Below, in pieces: positions 54,384 to 63,481 of a stretch of DNA of 64,000 nt; the stretch's first letter is position 1, and every line of letters starts with the position of its first letter. The position numbers were made by a program, and so were the translations under genes. Origin of the DNA: an uncultured bacterium (GTDB taxonomy: Bacteria; Hydrogenedentota; Hydrogenedentia; Hydrogenedentales; CAILVY01); NCBI GenBank assembly GCA_937951485.1, contig CALEDJ010000010.1:1-64000 (forward strand), in the 5' to 3' direction. The notes beneath the pieces are model-generated. The model had not been told where the DNA came from and did no database searches. It was given only the letters and a program-made list of their open reading frames with translations.

Positions 54384-54472
54384 GTGGGATCAACCCCAAG
54401 AGCAGTATGCTTTTGCCCTCAACGGGGGTCCTTCGGTTAAACGTCGGCATCACGACAGGGGTGCGTAAATAC

Positions 54473-57400
54473 ATGGACAAGGATAGAAATCTTCTCTTTG
54501 GGGTCTTGGCGGTGCAATTCAAGGGGGTATCGCCGACGCAGTTGGTGCAGGCGGCCGCCGCCTGGATCACCGACCCCTCCACGCCATTGGCGCATCGTCT
54601 TGTGGAACAGGGCGTGCTGAGCAATGCGGACAGGGAATTCCTGGAACACCTGGTGGATGAGGCGGTCAAAGCGCACGGGGGAGACGCTGTGGAGACCCTG
54701 GCGTCGCTTGGGGGGATGGAGCAGGTGCGCAAGTCTTTCGGGGATGCGGCGGAATCCTTGGGATTGGATGCCCTGCAGACGCTTTCTATGTCAGGCGGCG
54801 CGTTTTTCAACCGTTCCGGTCAGGAGGTGACGGGCATCAAGGAGCCGCCGGGCCGCTATACCCTGCTTTCTCACCACGCCAGAGGTGGGATGGGGCGCGT
54901 GCTGCTGGTGCACGATGAGTATCTGGGACGGGACATCGCCCTGAAAGAATTGCTTCAGGCGACTTCCGGCAGTGTCGCTTCGAAAAAAGCGGGGCATCCG
55001 GCCAGGTCCTCGTCGGTGACGGCGCGTTTCCTGCAGGAAGCCCGAATCACCGGGCAACTGGAGCATCCTTCCATTGTTCCCGTTTACGAATTAGGGAGAC
55101 GCGACGACGGCACGCCTTATTACACGATGAAACTGGTGAAGGGGAAAACATTGGCGCAGGCCCTGCACGACTGCAAGACGCTGGGCGAACGCCTGCAACT
55201 CCTGTCGCATTTCCTGGATTTGTGCCAGGCCATCGCCTATGCGCACAGCCGGGGCGTGATTCACCGCGACATCAAGCCCGGCAATGTCATGGTCGGACAA
55301 TTCGGCGAGACGGTGGTGTTGGACTGGGGACTCGCCAAGGTGCGCGATGTCGAAGATGCGAATATCGAAGACATCCGGGATACGCTGCATTATCTGACCG
55401 TCAACGATGAGGAATCCCTCTGCAAGACGTCTTACGGACGCGCGTTGGGCACGCCGCAATACATGCCGCCGGAGCAGGCCGAGGGGCGCATTGACGACAT
55501 TGATGAACGGTCCGACGTCTATTCCCTGGGTGCGGTTCTTTACGAAATACTGACGGGGTCGCCGCCGTTCAGCGGCAAGAATACGCGGGACGTGTTGAAC
55601 CAGGTGGTTCGCAGCGACATAACCCCGATTTTGAAGGCAGCACCGGATGCACCGCCGGAACTGGCCGGCATCTGCGCCAAGGCCATGCAGCGTGACCCCA
55701 AAGACCGTTATCAATCCGCCATGGAACTGGCGGATGATGTGCAGCGCTTCGTAACGGGCCGCCTGGTCAGTGTCTATGCTTATTCGTTTCGGGAAATCCT
55801 GCTGCGGCAGTATCGGCGGCACCGGGCGGCAGTCAATGCGACCGCCGCCTGCCTGTTCTTTTTGATGGTGGTGGGCATATTTTCGTACATCAGCATCTGG
55901 AACGCCCGGAACCGTGAACGGGAACAGCGAATCATCGCCGAAGAGAAGACCTATCTGTCCCAAATCCACTCTGTACAAGCACTTCTGGGCAAGGCGGATT
56001 ACGCCGCGGCCAATCAGGTGCTGTGGCAAACCGATCCCCAACGCCGGGCCTGGGAGTGGGGCTATCTGCTGAACCGGGCGAATCCGGACCTCTATACGGT
56101 GGAAACGCCGGGGTCGGGCGTTCATGTAACCTTTTTTTCTCCGGATGGAACGAAAATGCTTACCCTTTCAGGCGCGGAGTCTGCGGCGATCCGGGACCCC
56201 ATGACAGGTCAGGCGTTGGTCACCCTTGAGGGCGAACCCACCTATTTCACTTCCCAGTGTTTCAGTCCGGACATGACCAAGGTGGCGGTCGGCAGTCTGG
56301 AAGGGCTTCGGGTGTGGGACATGGCGACGGGGCGGCAATTACACAACATTCACACTTCGGCAGGCGTCTTTTCCATGGTGTTTGATGCGACATCCTCCCG
56401 CCTCTTCGCGGGCTGCGGCGACAATGTCATTCGCGGATGGGACATCGGAACGTCGGGGCCGGAGCAGGCAGGCGAATGGCGGACCACCTCGCGGCCTGTG
56501 TATGCGCTCACGTTCTATCCCGGCAATGACCGCATCATGGCGGGCATGGGGGAATCAGGTGGAGGAGTGTTCCAGGTCTGGTCGTTTCCGGAATGGAAAC
56601 CGGTATTCAGCGGGAAGGGCATGATCCCGTGCCTCAGTCCGGACGGCGCCGTGATAGGAACCGCCGAGCATGCGATGATCTTTTTGTATGACGCTGACAC
56701 GGGCGCGCTCGTGCAAGAGATAGACGCGCGGCAGGATTTCATTACGGACCTGCGTTTCAGCAGCGACGGCGCCCGGTTTGTCACCTCCGCGCGCGATGGC
56801 ACGGTGATATTGTGGGATACGCGAAGCGGAGAACGTTTGCGCACTTACTATCATCAGAACCCCGTCCGTTACGCGTTCTTTGTCGCGGATGACTGCTTTG
56901 TGCTCTCATGCACGATTGACATGGAATTGTCGCTCTGGTCCATGGAACGGGATGAGGCGATATACGAGGTTCGGGCAAGAGGACCGGGCTTGATGAACGC
57001 CCATGTGTCGCCTGACGGACGGCTCCTGGCGCTCGCCACCACCGACCAGTTTTTTCAGATATGGCATGTGTTCGGTCCAACGGGCATGCGGCCCGTGGCG
57101 TACCAGTTGCCGCAGCGGCCCAATGCCACAAGCGGGGTTCGCCATCTCACGTTTTCCCGCACAAAAGAACGTTTTGGCGTGAGTTGGGGCGATTCCACAT
57201 ACACTGTCTTTGATACGGAAAAGATGACGACCCTGGCCCAATACCTGTGTCCGACGCCGTTCATCGCCAATTACCTGGCGATCGATCCCGAAGGACGACG
57301 CGTGGTGACGGTGATTGACAGCATGATTCCAATTGTATGGGACGTTGACACGGGAACCATGCGGCGTGCATACCGCGCACATGATGCTCAGGTCTTGGCC

Positions 57401-58816
57401 ATCGCCTGGAGTCCGGATGGCCGCCATATCGCTTCGGCGGCGTCCGAAGACGGCGTGCATCTATGGGACCCGGATTCCGGCAAGACAGAACGCGAAATCA
57501 CAGAACATGACAGCGTTGTGATGGACCTTCAATTCAGCCCGGACAGCGCCGCGCTGCTTATCGGGTTCATGGATGGCATCGCCGCCCTGTTCTCGGTCGC
57601 CACGGGGCAGCGCATGGCCGTATTCGAACACCCGTTCCCCGTGCTTGCCGTGGCCTTCAGCGAAAGCGGGGAGCGCATTGCCGTCGCCACCGCCGACGCA
57701 AAGATCCATGTCTGGGATGTGCAGCGTCGTGAATTGCTGGGCATGCTCCAAACAAGCGGCTACATCGGCAAAGTGCATTTCGCCGCAAGGCCGATGGCGG
57801 TTGCATTTACGCATGATGACCGGTATATCCTGACGCGCTGCAAATTTGTCGAAACCACCCTCTGGGATGCGGCATCCTTCACGTCGCTCGCGACATTTGG
57901 CGTTTCGGACCATGTGGAATTCCTTCCCGATAACCGTTCGGCTATCGCCATTGACATGGATGGCGTTCTCAAGCGCATCGAAACCACGCCCTGGTCTCCC
58001 GCACAACAGGCCATGCTGCCGCGAGAAGAACTACTCCGCCACTACGGTGAGTATCGGCAGGAACAAGCACGGCGCGCCCCGCCGCCCAGACAACTGCCCG
58101 ATAATGACACATTCCTCGTTCCGTTGGGCGCGGCGACACTGCTAAACGCCGTCAAAGCGTTGCATTCGGAGATCGCATATTCGCAATTTCAGGCCGTTTC
58201 CCCGGAAGAAGACCGGTATGTAGTCCCCATGCCTCAGTCCTGGGCCTCCTATTGTCTGGGACTGCAAATCGGGGACCGCATCACCCATCTCGACGGCAAA
58301 GCGCTCTCCGGGCGCTGGGACACCCGGATCAGGCTCGAACAACTGGCGGCGGCCTTGGCGCAATCGCCAGACCCCGCGCTGGAATTGACCATCTCACGGT
58401 CAGGACGTTCCCTGACATTCAAGTATCTGACGCTCCCGATGAAGCGGCGCCGGGAAACCGTGACCATGACGCGCACAACAGCGCTCGCTTTTGTGGATGC
58501 CGCCTGCGCCGTGCTGCCCAACTGCGTCGAGTTCTGCCAACCCTCTCCGCCGGGAATCGCCTTTCTGTTCCCCGCCCCGCTGACGCCAGGTGTTCAAGAC
58601 CTTTTTTATCAGGGAGGGCTCATGACCGGAGACATTGTCACGGATTTTAACGGAAAACGCGCTGAGCACTACGATGAACTCCGGCAGTATCTGGTTGAAT
58701 TGCGTCAGAAAATCGAGACCGGGGAATCCAGCAGGTTCACAGTTCATGTGCTGCGCGGTCTCTTCAGTGAAATCGAAATAACCTATAGCGTTTTATCCGA
58801 CATCAACTCCCATTAG
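54473..58816 (+). CDS. Membrane Ser/Thr protein kinase with WD40 propeller and PDZ-like domains
   Basis: About 1447 residues from the ATG at 54473. Residues about 128-430 are the kinase: R-G-G-M-G-R-V loop, A-L-K-E-L (ATP Lys), H-R-D-I-K-P-G-N (catalytic Asp), L-D-W-G-L-A-K in place of DFG, and G-T-P-Q-Y-M-P-P-E-Q. Residues about 452-476 form one membrane helix. Residues about 546-1172 are WD40 repeats (V-L-A-I-A-W-S-P-D-G-R-H-I-A-S-A and others), probably two propellers outside the membrane. Two PDZ-like domains end the protein (L-G-L-Q-I-G-D-R-I-T-H-L-D-G and Y-Q-G-G-L-M-T-G-D-I-V-T-D-F-N-G). This layout is common in Planctomycetota-like bacteria. It presumably senses an external signal and phosphorylates unknown targets. 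The Cys-rich secreted protein gene follows after 87 bases. Confidence 0.9.
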   Translation: MDKDRNLLFGVLAVQFKGVSPTQLVQAAAAWITDPSTPLAHRLVEQGVLSNADREFLEHLVDEAVKAHGGDAVETLASLGGMEQVRKSFGDAAESLGLDALQTLSMSGGAFFNRSGQEVTGIKEPPGRYTLLSHHARGGMGRVLLVHDEYLGRDIALKELLQATSGSVASKKAGHPARSSSVTARFLQEARITGQLEHPSIVPVYELGRRDDGTPYYTMKLVKGKTLAQALHDCKTLGERLQLLSHFLDLCQAIAYAHSRGVIHRDIKPGNVMVGQFGETVVLDWGLAKVRDVEDANIEDIRDTLHYLTVNDEESLCKTSYGRALGTPQYMPPEQAEGRIDDIDERSDVYSLGAVLYEILTGSPPFSGKNTRDVLNQVVRSDITPILKAAPDAPPELAGICAKAMQRDPKDRYQSAMELADDVQRFVTGRLVSVYAYSFREILLRQYRRHRAAVNATAACLFFLMVVGIFSYISIWNARNREREQRIIAEEKTYLSQIHSVQALLGKADYAAANQVLWQTDPQRRAWEWGYLLNRANPDLYTVETPGSGVHVTFFSPDGTKMLTLSGAESAAIRDPMTGQALVTLEGEPTYFTSQCFSPDMTKVAVGSLEGLRVWDMATGRQLHNIHTSAGVFSMVFDATSSRLFAGCGDNVIRGWDIGTSGPEQAGEWRTTSRPVYALTFYPGNDRIMAGMGESGGGVFQVWSFPEWKPVFSGKGMIPCLSPDGAVIGTAEHAMIFLYDADTGALVQEIDARQDFITDLRFSSDGARFVTSARDGTVILWDTRSGERLRTYYHQNPVRYAFFVADDCFVLSCTIDMELSLWSMERDEAIYEVRARGPGLMNAHVSPDGRLLALATTDQFFQIWHVFGPTGMRPVAYQLPQRPNATSGVRHLTFSRTKERFGVSWGDSTYTVFDTEKMTTLAQYLCPTPFIANYLAIDPEGRRVVTVIDSMIPIVWDVDTGTMRRAYRAHDAQVLAIAWSPDGRHIASAASEDGVHLWDPDSGKTEREITEHDSVVMDLQFSPDSAALLIGFMDGIAALFSVATGQRMAVFEHPFPVLAVAFSESGERIAVATADAKIHVWDVQRRELLGMLQTSGYIGKVHFAARPMAVAFTHDDRYILTRCKFVETTLWDAASFTSLATFGVSDHVEFLPDNRSAIAIDMDGVLKRIETTPWSPAQQAMLPREELLRHYGEYRQEQARRAPPPRQLPDNDTFLVPLGAATLLNAVKALHSEIAYSQFQAVSPEEDRYVVPMPQSWASYCLGLQIGDRITHLDGKALSGRWDTRIRLEQLAAALAQSPDPALELTISRSGRSLTFKYLTLPMKRRRETVTMTRTTALAFVDAACAVLPNCVEFCQPSPPGIAFLFPAPLTPGVQDLFYQGGLMTGDIVTDFNGKRAEHYDELRQYLVELRQKIETGESSRFTVHVLRGLFSEIEITYSVLSDINSH

Positions 58817-58903
58817 CCGTAAGAGAGCGGATGTCGGTCACCATAGACTGGAAAGCGCATTGGTGAATCACAAGGGACCGAACATAAAGAAGGAGAAACA
58901 GGG

Positions 58904-59716
58904 ATGCGAAAGGGCAAGAGCGCAGTATTTGCAGTGCTGGGCGTGTGCATGATGCTGAGCGGCTTTTGTGCGGCCCAGCCCGGGGAGATTCAGGAGATTT
59001 CCTGGCAGGAGGTTGAACGGAACGCGAGTGATTTCACGATATCAGACTGGGGGCCGAATACCTATCTGACCTGTTACCTGATGGCGGAGTTGTCTGTCGG
59101 CCAATTGTTCGCGCCGACCACGAAAATCAGCACCGTCGTCGAGCAATGGAAGGTAAATTGCGACAAGATGGAGACGAACGGCAGGGTTTCACCGGAAAGT
59201 GTGGCAAGAACCAGAGCGGCCTTGGATAACTTAAGCGCAGCGATTCAGGATGCAAATATCCAGTGGGCCTACAGGGACCTGTACTTTCAGAACTGGGATG
59301 ATGCGGCGCTCGCGCCTGTCAAGCGGGAATTGGAGCACTTGAAGGCGGCGGGAGTGAACCTGGCTTTTCTGAACTTCAGGCACAAGGACCAGTTTGACTC
59401 CGTGATCGCCAACCTGCACCGGCAGGGTTTCTGTGATTGGGAATTGGCGGATTTCTTCTGGACGCCCGCTTCTCCGAGGTTCAAGGACGATGCCATCAAC
59501 GCCATCAGCGACGCCCTGCATGAATACCGCGTGCTTATCGGCGAGATGCCCGACCTCTACGTCTATAAGACAGACGGCACGGCGTACCGCGTATCGGACC
59601 CGGATATCAGAAACATGTGCTGCAGCAACACCACTCGAAAGTGCGTTACGACCTATCCCAAGGTATGCACGATGTGTGGTCTGTTTTGTTGCACCGGGAG
59701 TCAGTGGTGTTCATGA
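58904..59716 (+). CDS. Secreted protein with Cys-rich C-terminal tail
   Basis: 270 residues with a GGAG-type ribosome site. Residues 1-24 form a signal peptide ending F-C-A-A-Q. The body (25-235) is mostly helical and mixed-charge, with no motif I know. The last 33 residues contain eight Cys in the pattern CC-x7-C-x7-C-x2-C-x3-CC-x5-C, like a compact disulfide-knotted module. It follows the kinase gene on the same strand, and a shared transcript is likely. Oxidative folding outside the cytoplasm is expected. Function unknown; the tail could bind metal or act as a small stable ligand. Confidence 0.75.
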   Translation: MRKGKSAVFAVLGVCMMLSGFCAAQPGEIQEISWQEVERNASDFTISDWGPNTYLTCYLMAELSVGQLFAPTTKISTVVEQWKVNCDKMETNGRVSPESVARTRAALDNLSAAIQDANIQWAYRDLYFQNWDDAALAPVKRELEHLKAAGVNLAFLNFRHKDQFDSVIANLHRQGFCDWELADFFWTPASPRFKDDAINAISDALHEYRVLIGEMPDLYVYKTDGTAYRVSDPDIRNMCCSNTTRKCVTTYPKVCTMCGLFCCTGSQWCS

Positions 59717-59745
59717 CATCAGCGCCCCCTGTTTTCAAAACCCGC

Positions 59746-59774
59746 GCCGGGAAACGGCTCTGCTGTTTCCCGGC
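59746..59774. terminator. Bidirectional hairpin between convergent genes
   Basis: The arms GCCGGGAAAC (59746-59755) and GTTTCCCGGC (59765-59774) pair perfectly over ten bases with a 9-base loop. On the minus strand it is followed by GCGCGGGTTTTG. It can end both the Cys-rich protein gene and the prepilin gene. Confidence 0.5.
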
Positions 59775-59782
59775 AGCGCAAT

Positions 59783-60853
59783 TCACTCCCCGAAGAAATA
59801 GTTGTTAAGGGTTGTTATGGCGTAGGCCATGACCCGGGTGACCGGATGTTCGCCGGGGAATCTCAAGAATTCAACGTGCCCGTCCAGATACAGGACATTC
59901 GCGCCGCCGGGAAGATGATTGAACCCGTCCCGGCCGATATTCAAAGCGGTGCGGTCCCACATGATGGGCAGGGTGCTCTGCGCCATGGCGCTTGCGGCCG
60001 CGTTATTGATGTCCGTAATCAGGAACCGCTCGACGCCCTCCCGCAGGCGGTAGAGATGACGGGTCGGCGTGCCCGGCGTCGGCTCATCGAAGGAATAATC
60101 CTTATCATAGATTTGCAATTCATTGTTGTAAGACGCGGGCAAATGCGGAAAAAAACCTTCCCCCCATCGATCTCCGAGAATGCCCCCGTAAGTGTCAGGA
60201 TCGAACATTGTATTCACAAAGGCGGTGCTGACCGCCGCATCCGGTGGATTGGCATTCGGGTCCGCGCCCGGCCGTACCACGTACTCGCCGAGAATGGTCC
60301 AGCCAAAATATGCGTAACTGTCGCGCTCTGAGGGATCCCATACGCTGTTGCTGGGATGGCAGGGGTCTAACGGCATATCGAGGTCATCCCCGTATCGCCA
60401 AGTGCAGACCTGGTAGGTAGGAGAAGACGGACACTGTATGATTTTGATGTCCGTCATGTATTCCGGATACATGGATTGCACATCCGGAAGAAACGACGTC
60501 ACATTGGGAGCCGAACAGGTGCATGAAAAATCAGGGCAGTAAGTTGAAAGCATCGCCTCTGTGCTTATGTCGCCTAAGTACCACGTCGTTTCGTTCGCTT
60601 TCATCGTGGGAAACTTCTCGCCGGGCGCCTCGTTGGCGTACATCTTGAAAATGATGCCGAATTGCTTGAGGTTGTTCTGGCATTGCGAGCGCCGCGCCGC
60701 TTCGCGCGCCCGCGCCAGCGCCGGCAGCAGAATCGCCGCCAGAATGGCGATGATGGCGATGACCACCAACAACTCGATAAGGGTGAACCCCCTGCCCAAT
60801 GTGTCTTCAAGAATGGGAGATATTTTTGTTCCAATTTTTCTAGATTTTTGCAT
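59783..60853 (-). CDS. DUF1559-like prepilin-type protein (N-terminal methylation motif)
   Basis: 356 residues from the ATG at 60853 after GGAGAGA. The prepilin site is [18 protein letters not shown] near residue 21, followed by [10 protein letters not shown], as in type II secretion and type IV pilins. A globular domain follows. The C-terminal [17 protein letters not shown] is the H-x9-DG motif of DUF1559-type proteins, very abundant in Planctomycetota, Lentisphaerota and relatives. It is cleaved by a prepilin peptidase and assembled at the membrane or secreted. A palindromic operator candidate lies just upstream. Confidence 0.87.
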   Translation of the reverse strand: MQKSRKIGTKISPILEDTLGRGFTLIELLVVIAIIAILAAILLPALARAREAARRSQCQNNLKQFGIIFKMYANEAPGEKFPTMKANETTWYLGDISTEAMLSTYCPDFSCTCSAPNVTSFLPDVQSMYPEYMTDIKIIQCPSSPTYQVCTWRYGDDLDMPLDPCHPSNSVWDPSERDSYAYFGWTILGEYVVRPGADPNANPPDAAVSTAFVNTMFDPDTYGGILGDRWGEGFFPHLPASYNNELQIYDKDYSFDEPTPGTPTRHLYRLREGVERFLITDINNAAASAMAQSTLPIMWDRTALNIGRDGFNHLPGGANVLYLDGHVEFLRFPGEHPVTRVMAYAITTLNNYFFGE

Positions 60854-60887
60854 ATATAATTCTCTCCGCCATAAAAAATATAATTGA

Positions 60888-60905
60888 ACTACCTCTATAG
60901 GTAGT
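60888..60905. promoter_or_regulatory. Operator-like inverted repeat upstream of the prepilin gene
   Basis: ACTACCT-CTAT-AGGTAGT is a perfect 7-bp inverted repeat, 35 bases before the start codon. An AT-rich stretch with a TATATT -10-like hexamer lies between it and the gene, so a bound dimeric regulator would cover the promoter. Confidence 0.45.
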
Positions 60906-61319
60906 GTACGCAGTCTCATATGGAAATGCAAGTTTTTTTTCAGGCGCTGGCCAGGTCGGTCTCCTTTGGGAAACAGCAACGCCCGGATAGCGCCGCGCGC
61001 GATTGGCGCGTTGGACGCTATGTCGGATGTTCTGTCAGTATCCGCGCATCAATCGCCAGTGGATTCGTGGTGATACTTCAGCGGAACGGCGTAAATTTTC
61101 GGAGAGTGCCGTATGGCCTTTTACGTCTCCCGTCGCTTCGCGCAGCCCCGTACTGGGCGCAAGACGCTCCAGTGGATGGGTTTTTTCTACATCCCCCGTC
61201 GCTTCGCGCCACCCCCTTCGAAGGGGGATGTAGAAAAAACAAAGCATTCCCGGTTGCACGCCATTTGACGAAAACGTTACGATGCGTGTTTCATGACCAA
61301 CAAGGAGAAAAAGAGCAAA
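60906..61319. other. Intergenic region with a dispersed element
   Basis: About 410 bases between divergent genes, mostly the repeat at 61070-61270. No other gene or motif recognised. Confidence 0.5.
61070..61270. repeat. Dispersed hairpin element, copy 3 (MITE-like family A)
   Basis: The left end GTGATACTTCAGCGGAACGGC matches the left end at 5232 up to small changes. A degenerate first core (TCTCCCGTCGCTTCGCGC) is followed by a complete core at 61190-61230 with CATCCCCC and GGGGGATG. A right end AAAAAACAAAGCATTCCCGG comes last. It is on the same strand orientation as the other copies. Confidence 0.68.
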
Positions 61320-63380
61320 ATGAGTACGATCATCTCGGTGGACTGCTTGATGACTGCCGTCGTGTTGTTCATAAGTGGCGGATTGGTCGCCGCCGATGCT
61401 GTGCATGCGCAAATGGAACTCGCGGGCATTACGGTGACCCCGCACCTGATTGCGCCTTCCATGCGCTACGCAAAAGAGCCCGATCCGAGCCTGGGAGCGC
61501 GGGTGCAAATGTTTCTGCGTAACGCTGGCGCGGCGCCGCTGCGTTTCGATGCCCAGTCTACAATTCGCTTTCGCGGCAAGCCCGCCGTGGAATTGCTGGC
61601 GGCGGATGAGTGGTCCTGGCATGATCTGCCGGGCGCGTGGCCGGATGATCCGTTGACGCTTCCCCCGGGCGCGATGACGGTCTGGAGTTTCAATGGATGC
61701 CGGGAAGATTGGGGCGTGGGCGCGTCTGTTGACGCGACAGTGGACCTTGGAGCGGAACACGGCCCACAATCTCTGGCTTTTGACCTTGCCCGACCGGATG
61801 CGTGGATTGCCGCCGTGACCTTCCTGGGCGCGGAAGGCCGCATCTATCCGGACCGGCTGATCGCGCACATCACTAATGAGGCTGCTGCGCCGCTGCGGAT
61901 TGTGGCATGTCGCCTCTGGCTGCCAGAGAGCAATGCCACCTGGCGCGCGCTGCATGCGCAGGAGGCGTTGTCCGGATTCCGGACGCTTCCCGCCGACGGG
62001 GTAATCGCGCCGGGCGACAAGGGGATTCTCATTGCGGCCACGGGCGACCTGCCCCTGACGTATGGGATTGTTGAATTGCGGACGGAACTCGGCGGCGCGC
62101 CGCACACGCTTTGGGCGCATCTGCGCATCAAACGGGAAGCCTTCGACATCAGCGGCGGCTGGGTGAACAGTACGGTCAACGGCAAACATGCGCTGACTTT
62201 TGAACCTTTTCTGAAAACATTGCGGCGCATGCATGTCAATACCGCGCATATCGGCGACAATATCCCCGGTTACACGGACCAGACGAGGCCGGATGGCCTG
62301 TACACGCGCTATCCGCTGAAATTCTTCCATAAATTGCAGCCGTTTGAACACTACGATACCGACGAGATGCTGTTGCGCATCCACGCGGCGGAATTCATCG
62401 GCGAACCGCAATACGGCGGCGGACGCCCCGTGCCGCCGATGGAGGTTTGGGAGGCGTTTGCGCCGTATCAGCGCACGCGCATCGCCACTACAGTGACGCA
62501 CAGCGAGGAGCGTATCTGGCGTTTCTACGCAGGACTTTCCGACTATCCCCACTACGACGCCTACCGCGTCACAGCGCCTTCGCCGGACATGTGGCGGAAA
62601 TACGACCGGTGGGGCGATGTCCGCATTGCCTGGGGCGCGCCGCTGGAAACCATCGGTGACATGTGCCGGTCGCTGCGGGAACTGAACCGGCCCATGCCCA
62701 CGGCGTACTGGTCGCAGGGGCCGCACCATGGCTGGGGCATGTACGGTTGGCGGCGGCGCACGTCTCCCACGCCCGATGAAATCCGGCTGCAGGCGTACCA
62801 CGCGCTGAGCAGCCGCATTACATCGTTGTACTGGTTCAACCTGAGCCTGGAATCGCTGGTCAAGTTCCGGGACACCATGGCTGAATTGGTCCGCTGTGGG
62901 CGCGAAATGCGTATGCTGGAAGACTTTTATCTCGAAGGCGACGCCTATCGCCGGGAAGCAGTGCGGCGCGACGGCAAGCCGGATTGGGAACTTGCATCTG
63001 TGGTCGCACCGCAAGGCGCCGTCCTGTTTGCGCTGGACCTCGACTATGCGCCGCACCCCGAGGACCGCGTCTTCGTCTTCGGCCCGCCGCGTGAAAGCAC
63101 ATTCCCCTTTGCGTTGCCCGCCTGGCTGCGCCAACCGGTCGAGGTTTTCCGGGTGGACGCCGACGGCGTCTATGATGTCCGCCACGAATTGACGGACCAA
63201 GGCGTTCTCATCCGTGACACCACCCACAAGGTCGCCATTTATATTGCGTCTGCAACGCTTGGAATGAGCGAGTCCCTGGAGGCGAAAAGGCGGGGCTTGG
63301 TGGCATATGAAGAAGCCTTCGACTTCGACCCCGCGCACAGTGATGCGGACTTTGAAGCGCTCGCTGCGCTTTTACGCTAA
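61320..63380 (+). CDS. Large secreted protein of unknown function, probable TIM-barrel glycosidase-like
   Basis: 686 residues from the ATG at 61320, behind AAGGAG; an ATG at 61293 is in frame but has no ribosome site. Residues 1-31 form a signal peptide. Residues about 35-280 look like one or two beta-sandwich domains. The rest has segments like barrel strands (H-V-N-T-A-H-I-G-D-N, R-P-M-P-T-A-Y-W-S-Q-G-P-H-H-G-W-G-M-Y-G-W, then I-T-S-L-Y-W-F-N) and a C-terminal sandwich (Q-G-A-V-L-F-A-L-D-L-D-Y). I do not recognise the family. The aromatic-rich middle suggests carbohydrate binding or hydrolysis outside the cytosol. Confidence 0.7.
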   Translation: MSTIISVDCLMTAVVLFISGGLVAADAVHAQMELAGITVTPHLIAPSMRYAKEPDPSLGARVQMFLRNAGAAPLRFDAQSTIRFRGKPAVELLAADEWSWHDLPGAWPDDPLTLPPGAMTVWSFNGCREDWGVGASVDATVDLGAEHGPQSLAFDLARPDAWIAAVTFLGAEGRIYPDRLIAHITNEAAAPLRIVACRLWLPESNATWRALHAQEALSGFRTLPADGVIAPGDKGILIAATGDLPLTYGIVELRTELGGAPHTLWAHLRIKREAFDISGGWVNSTVNGKHALTFEPFLKTLRRMHVNTAHIGDNIPGYTDQTRPDGLYTRYPLKFFHKLQPFEHYDTDEMLLRIHAAEFIGEPQYGGGRPVPPMEVWEAFAPYQRTRIATTVTHSEERIWRFYAGLSDYPHYDAYRVTAPSPDMWRKYDRWGDVRIAWGAPLETIGDMCRSLRELNRPMPTAYWSQGPHHGWGMYGWRRRTSPTPDEIRLQAYHALSSRITSLYWFNLSLESLVKFRDTMAELVRCGREMRMLEDFYLEGDAYRREAVRRDGKPDWELASVVAPQGAVLFALDLDYAPHPEDRVFVFGPPRESTFPFALPAWLRQPVEVFRVDADGVYDVRHELTDQGVLIRDTTHKVAIYIASATLGMSESLEAKRRGLVAYEEAFDFDPAHSDADFEALAALLR

Positions 63381-63481
63381 AGTACCGGCTCTGGAGCGCC
63401 GCGCAATCGCGATGCTGCTTTTCTTGCGGCGGGTGGACCGATGTCTCTAGACTTTCAATCGCCGCAGGAGGATCAGGTGCG

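Larger units (their letters stand above)
53910..54472. other. Divergent intergenic region with repeats and a promoter
   Basis: About 560 bases between divergent genes. It contains the hairpin repeats at 54102-54181 and a promoter at 54357-54383. No gene is supported; small frames here follow the repeats. Confidence 0.5.
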
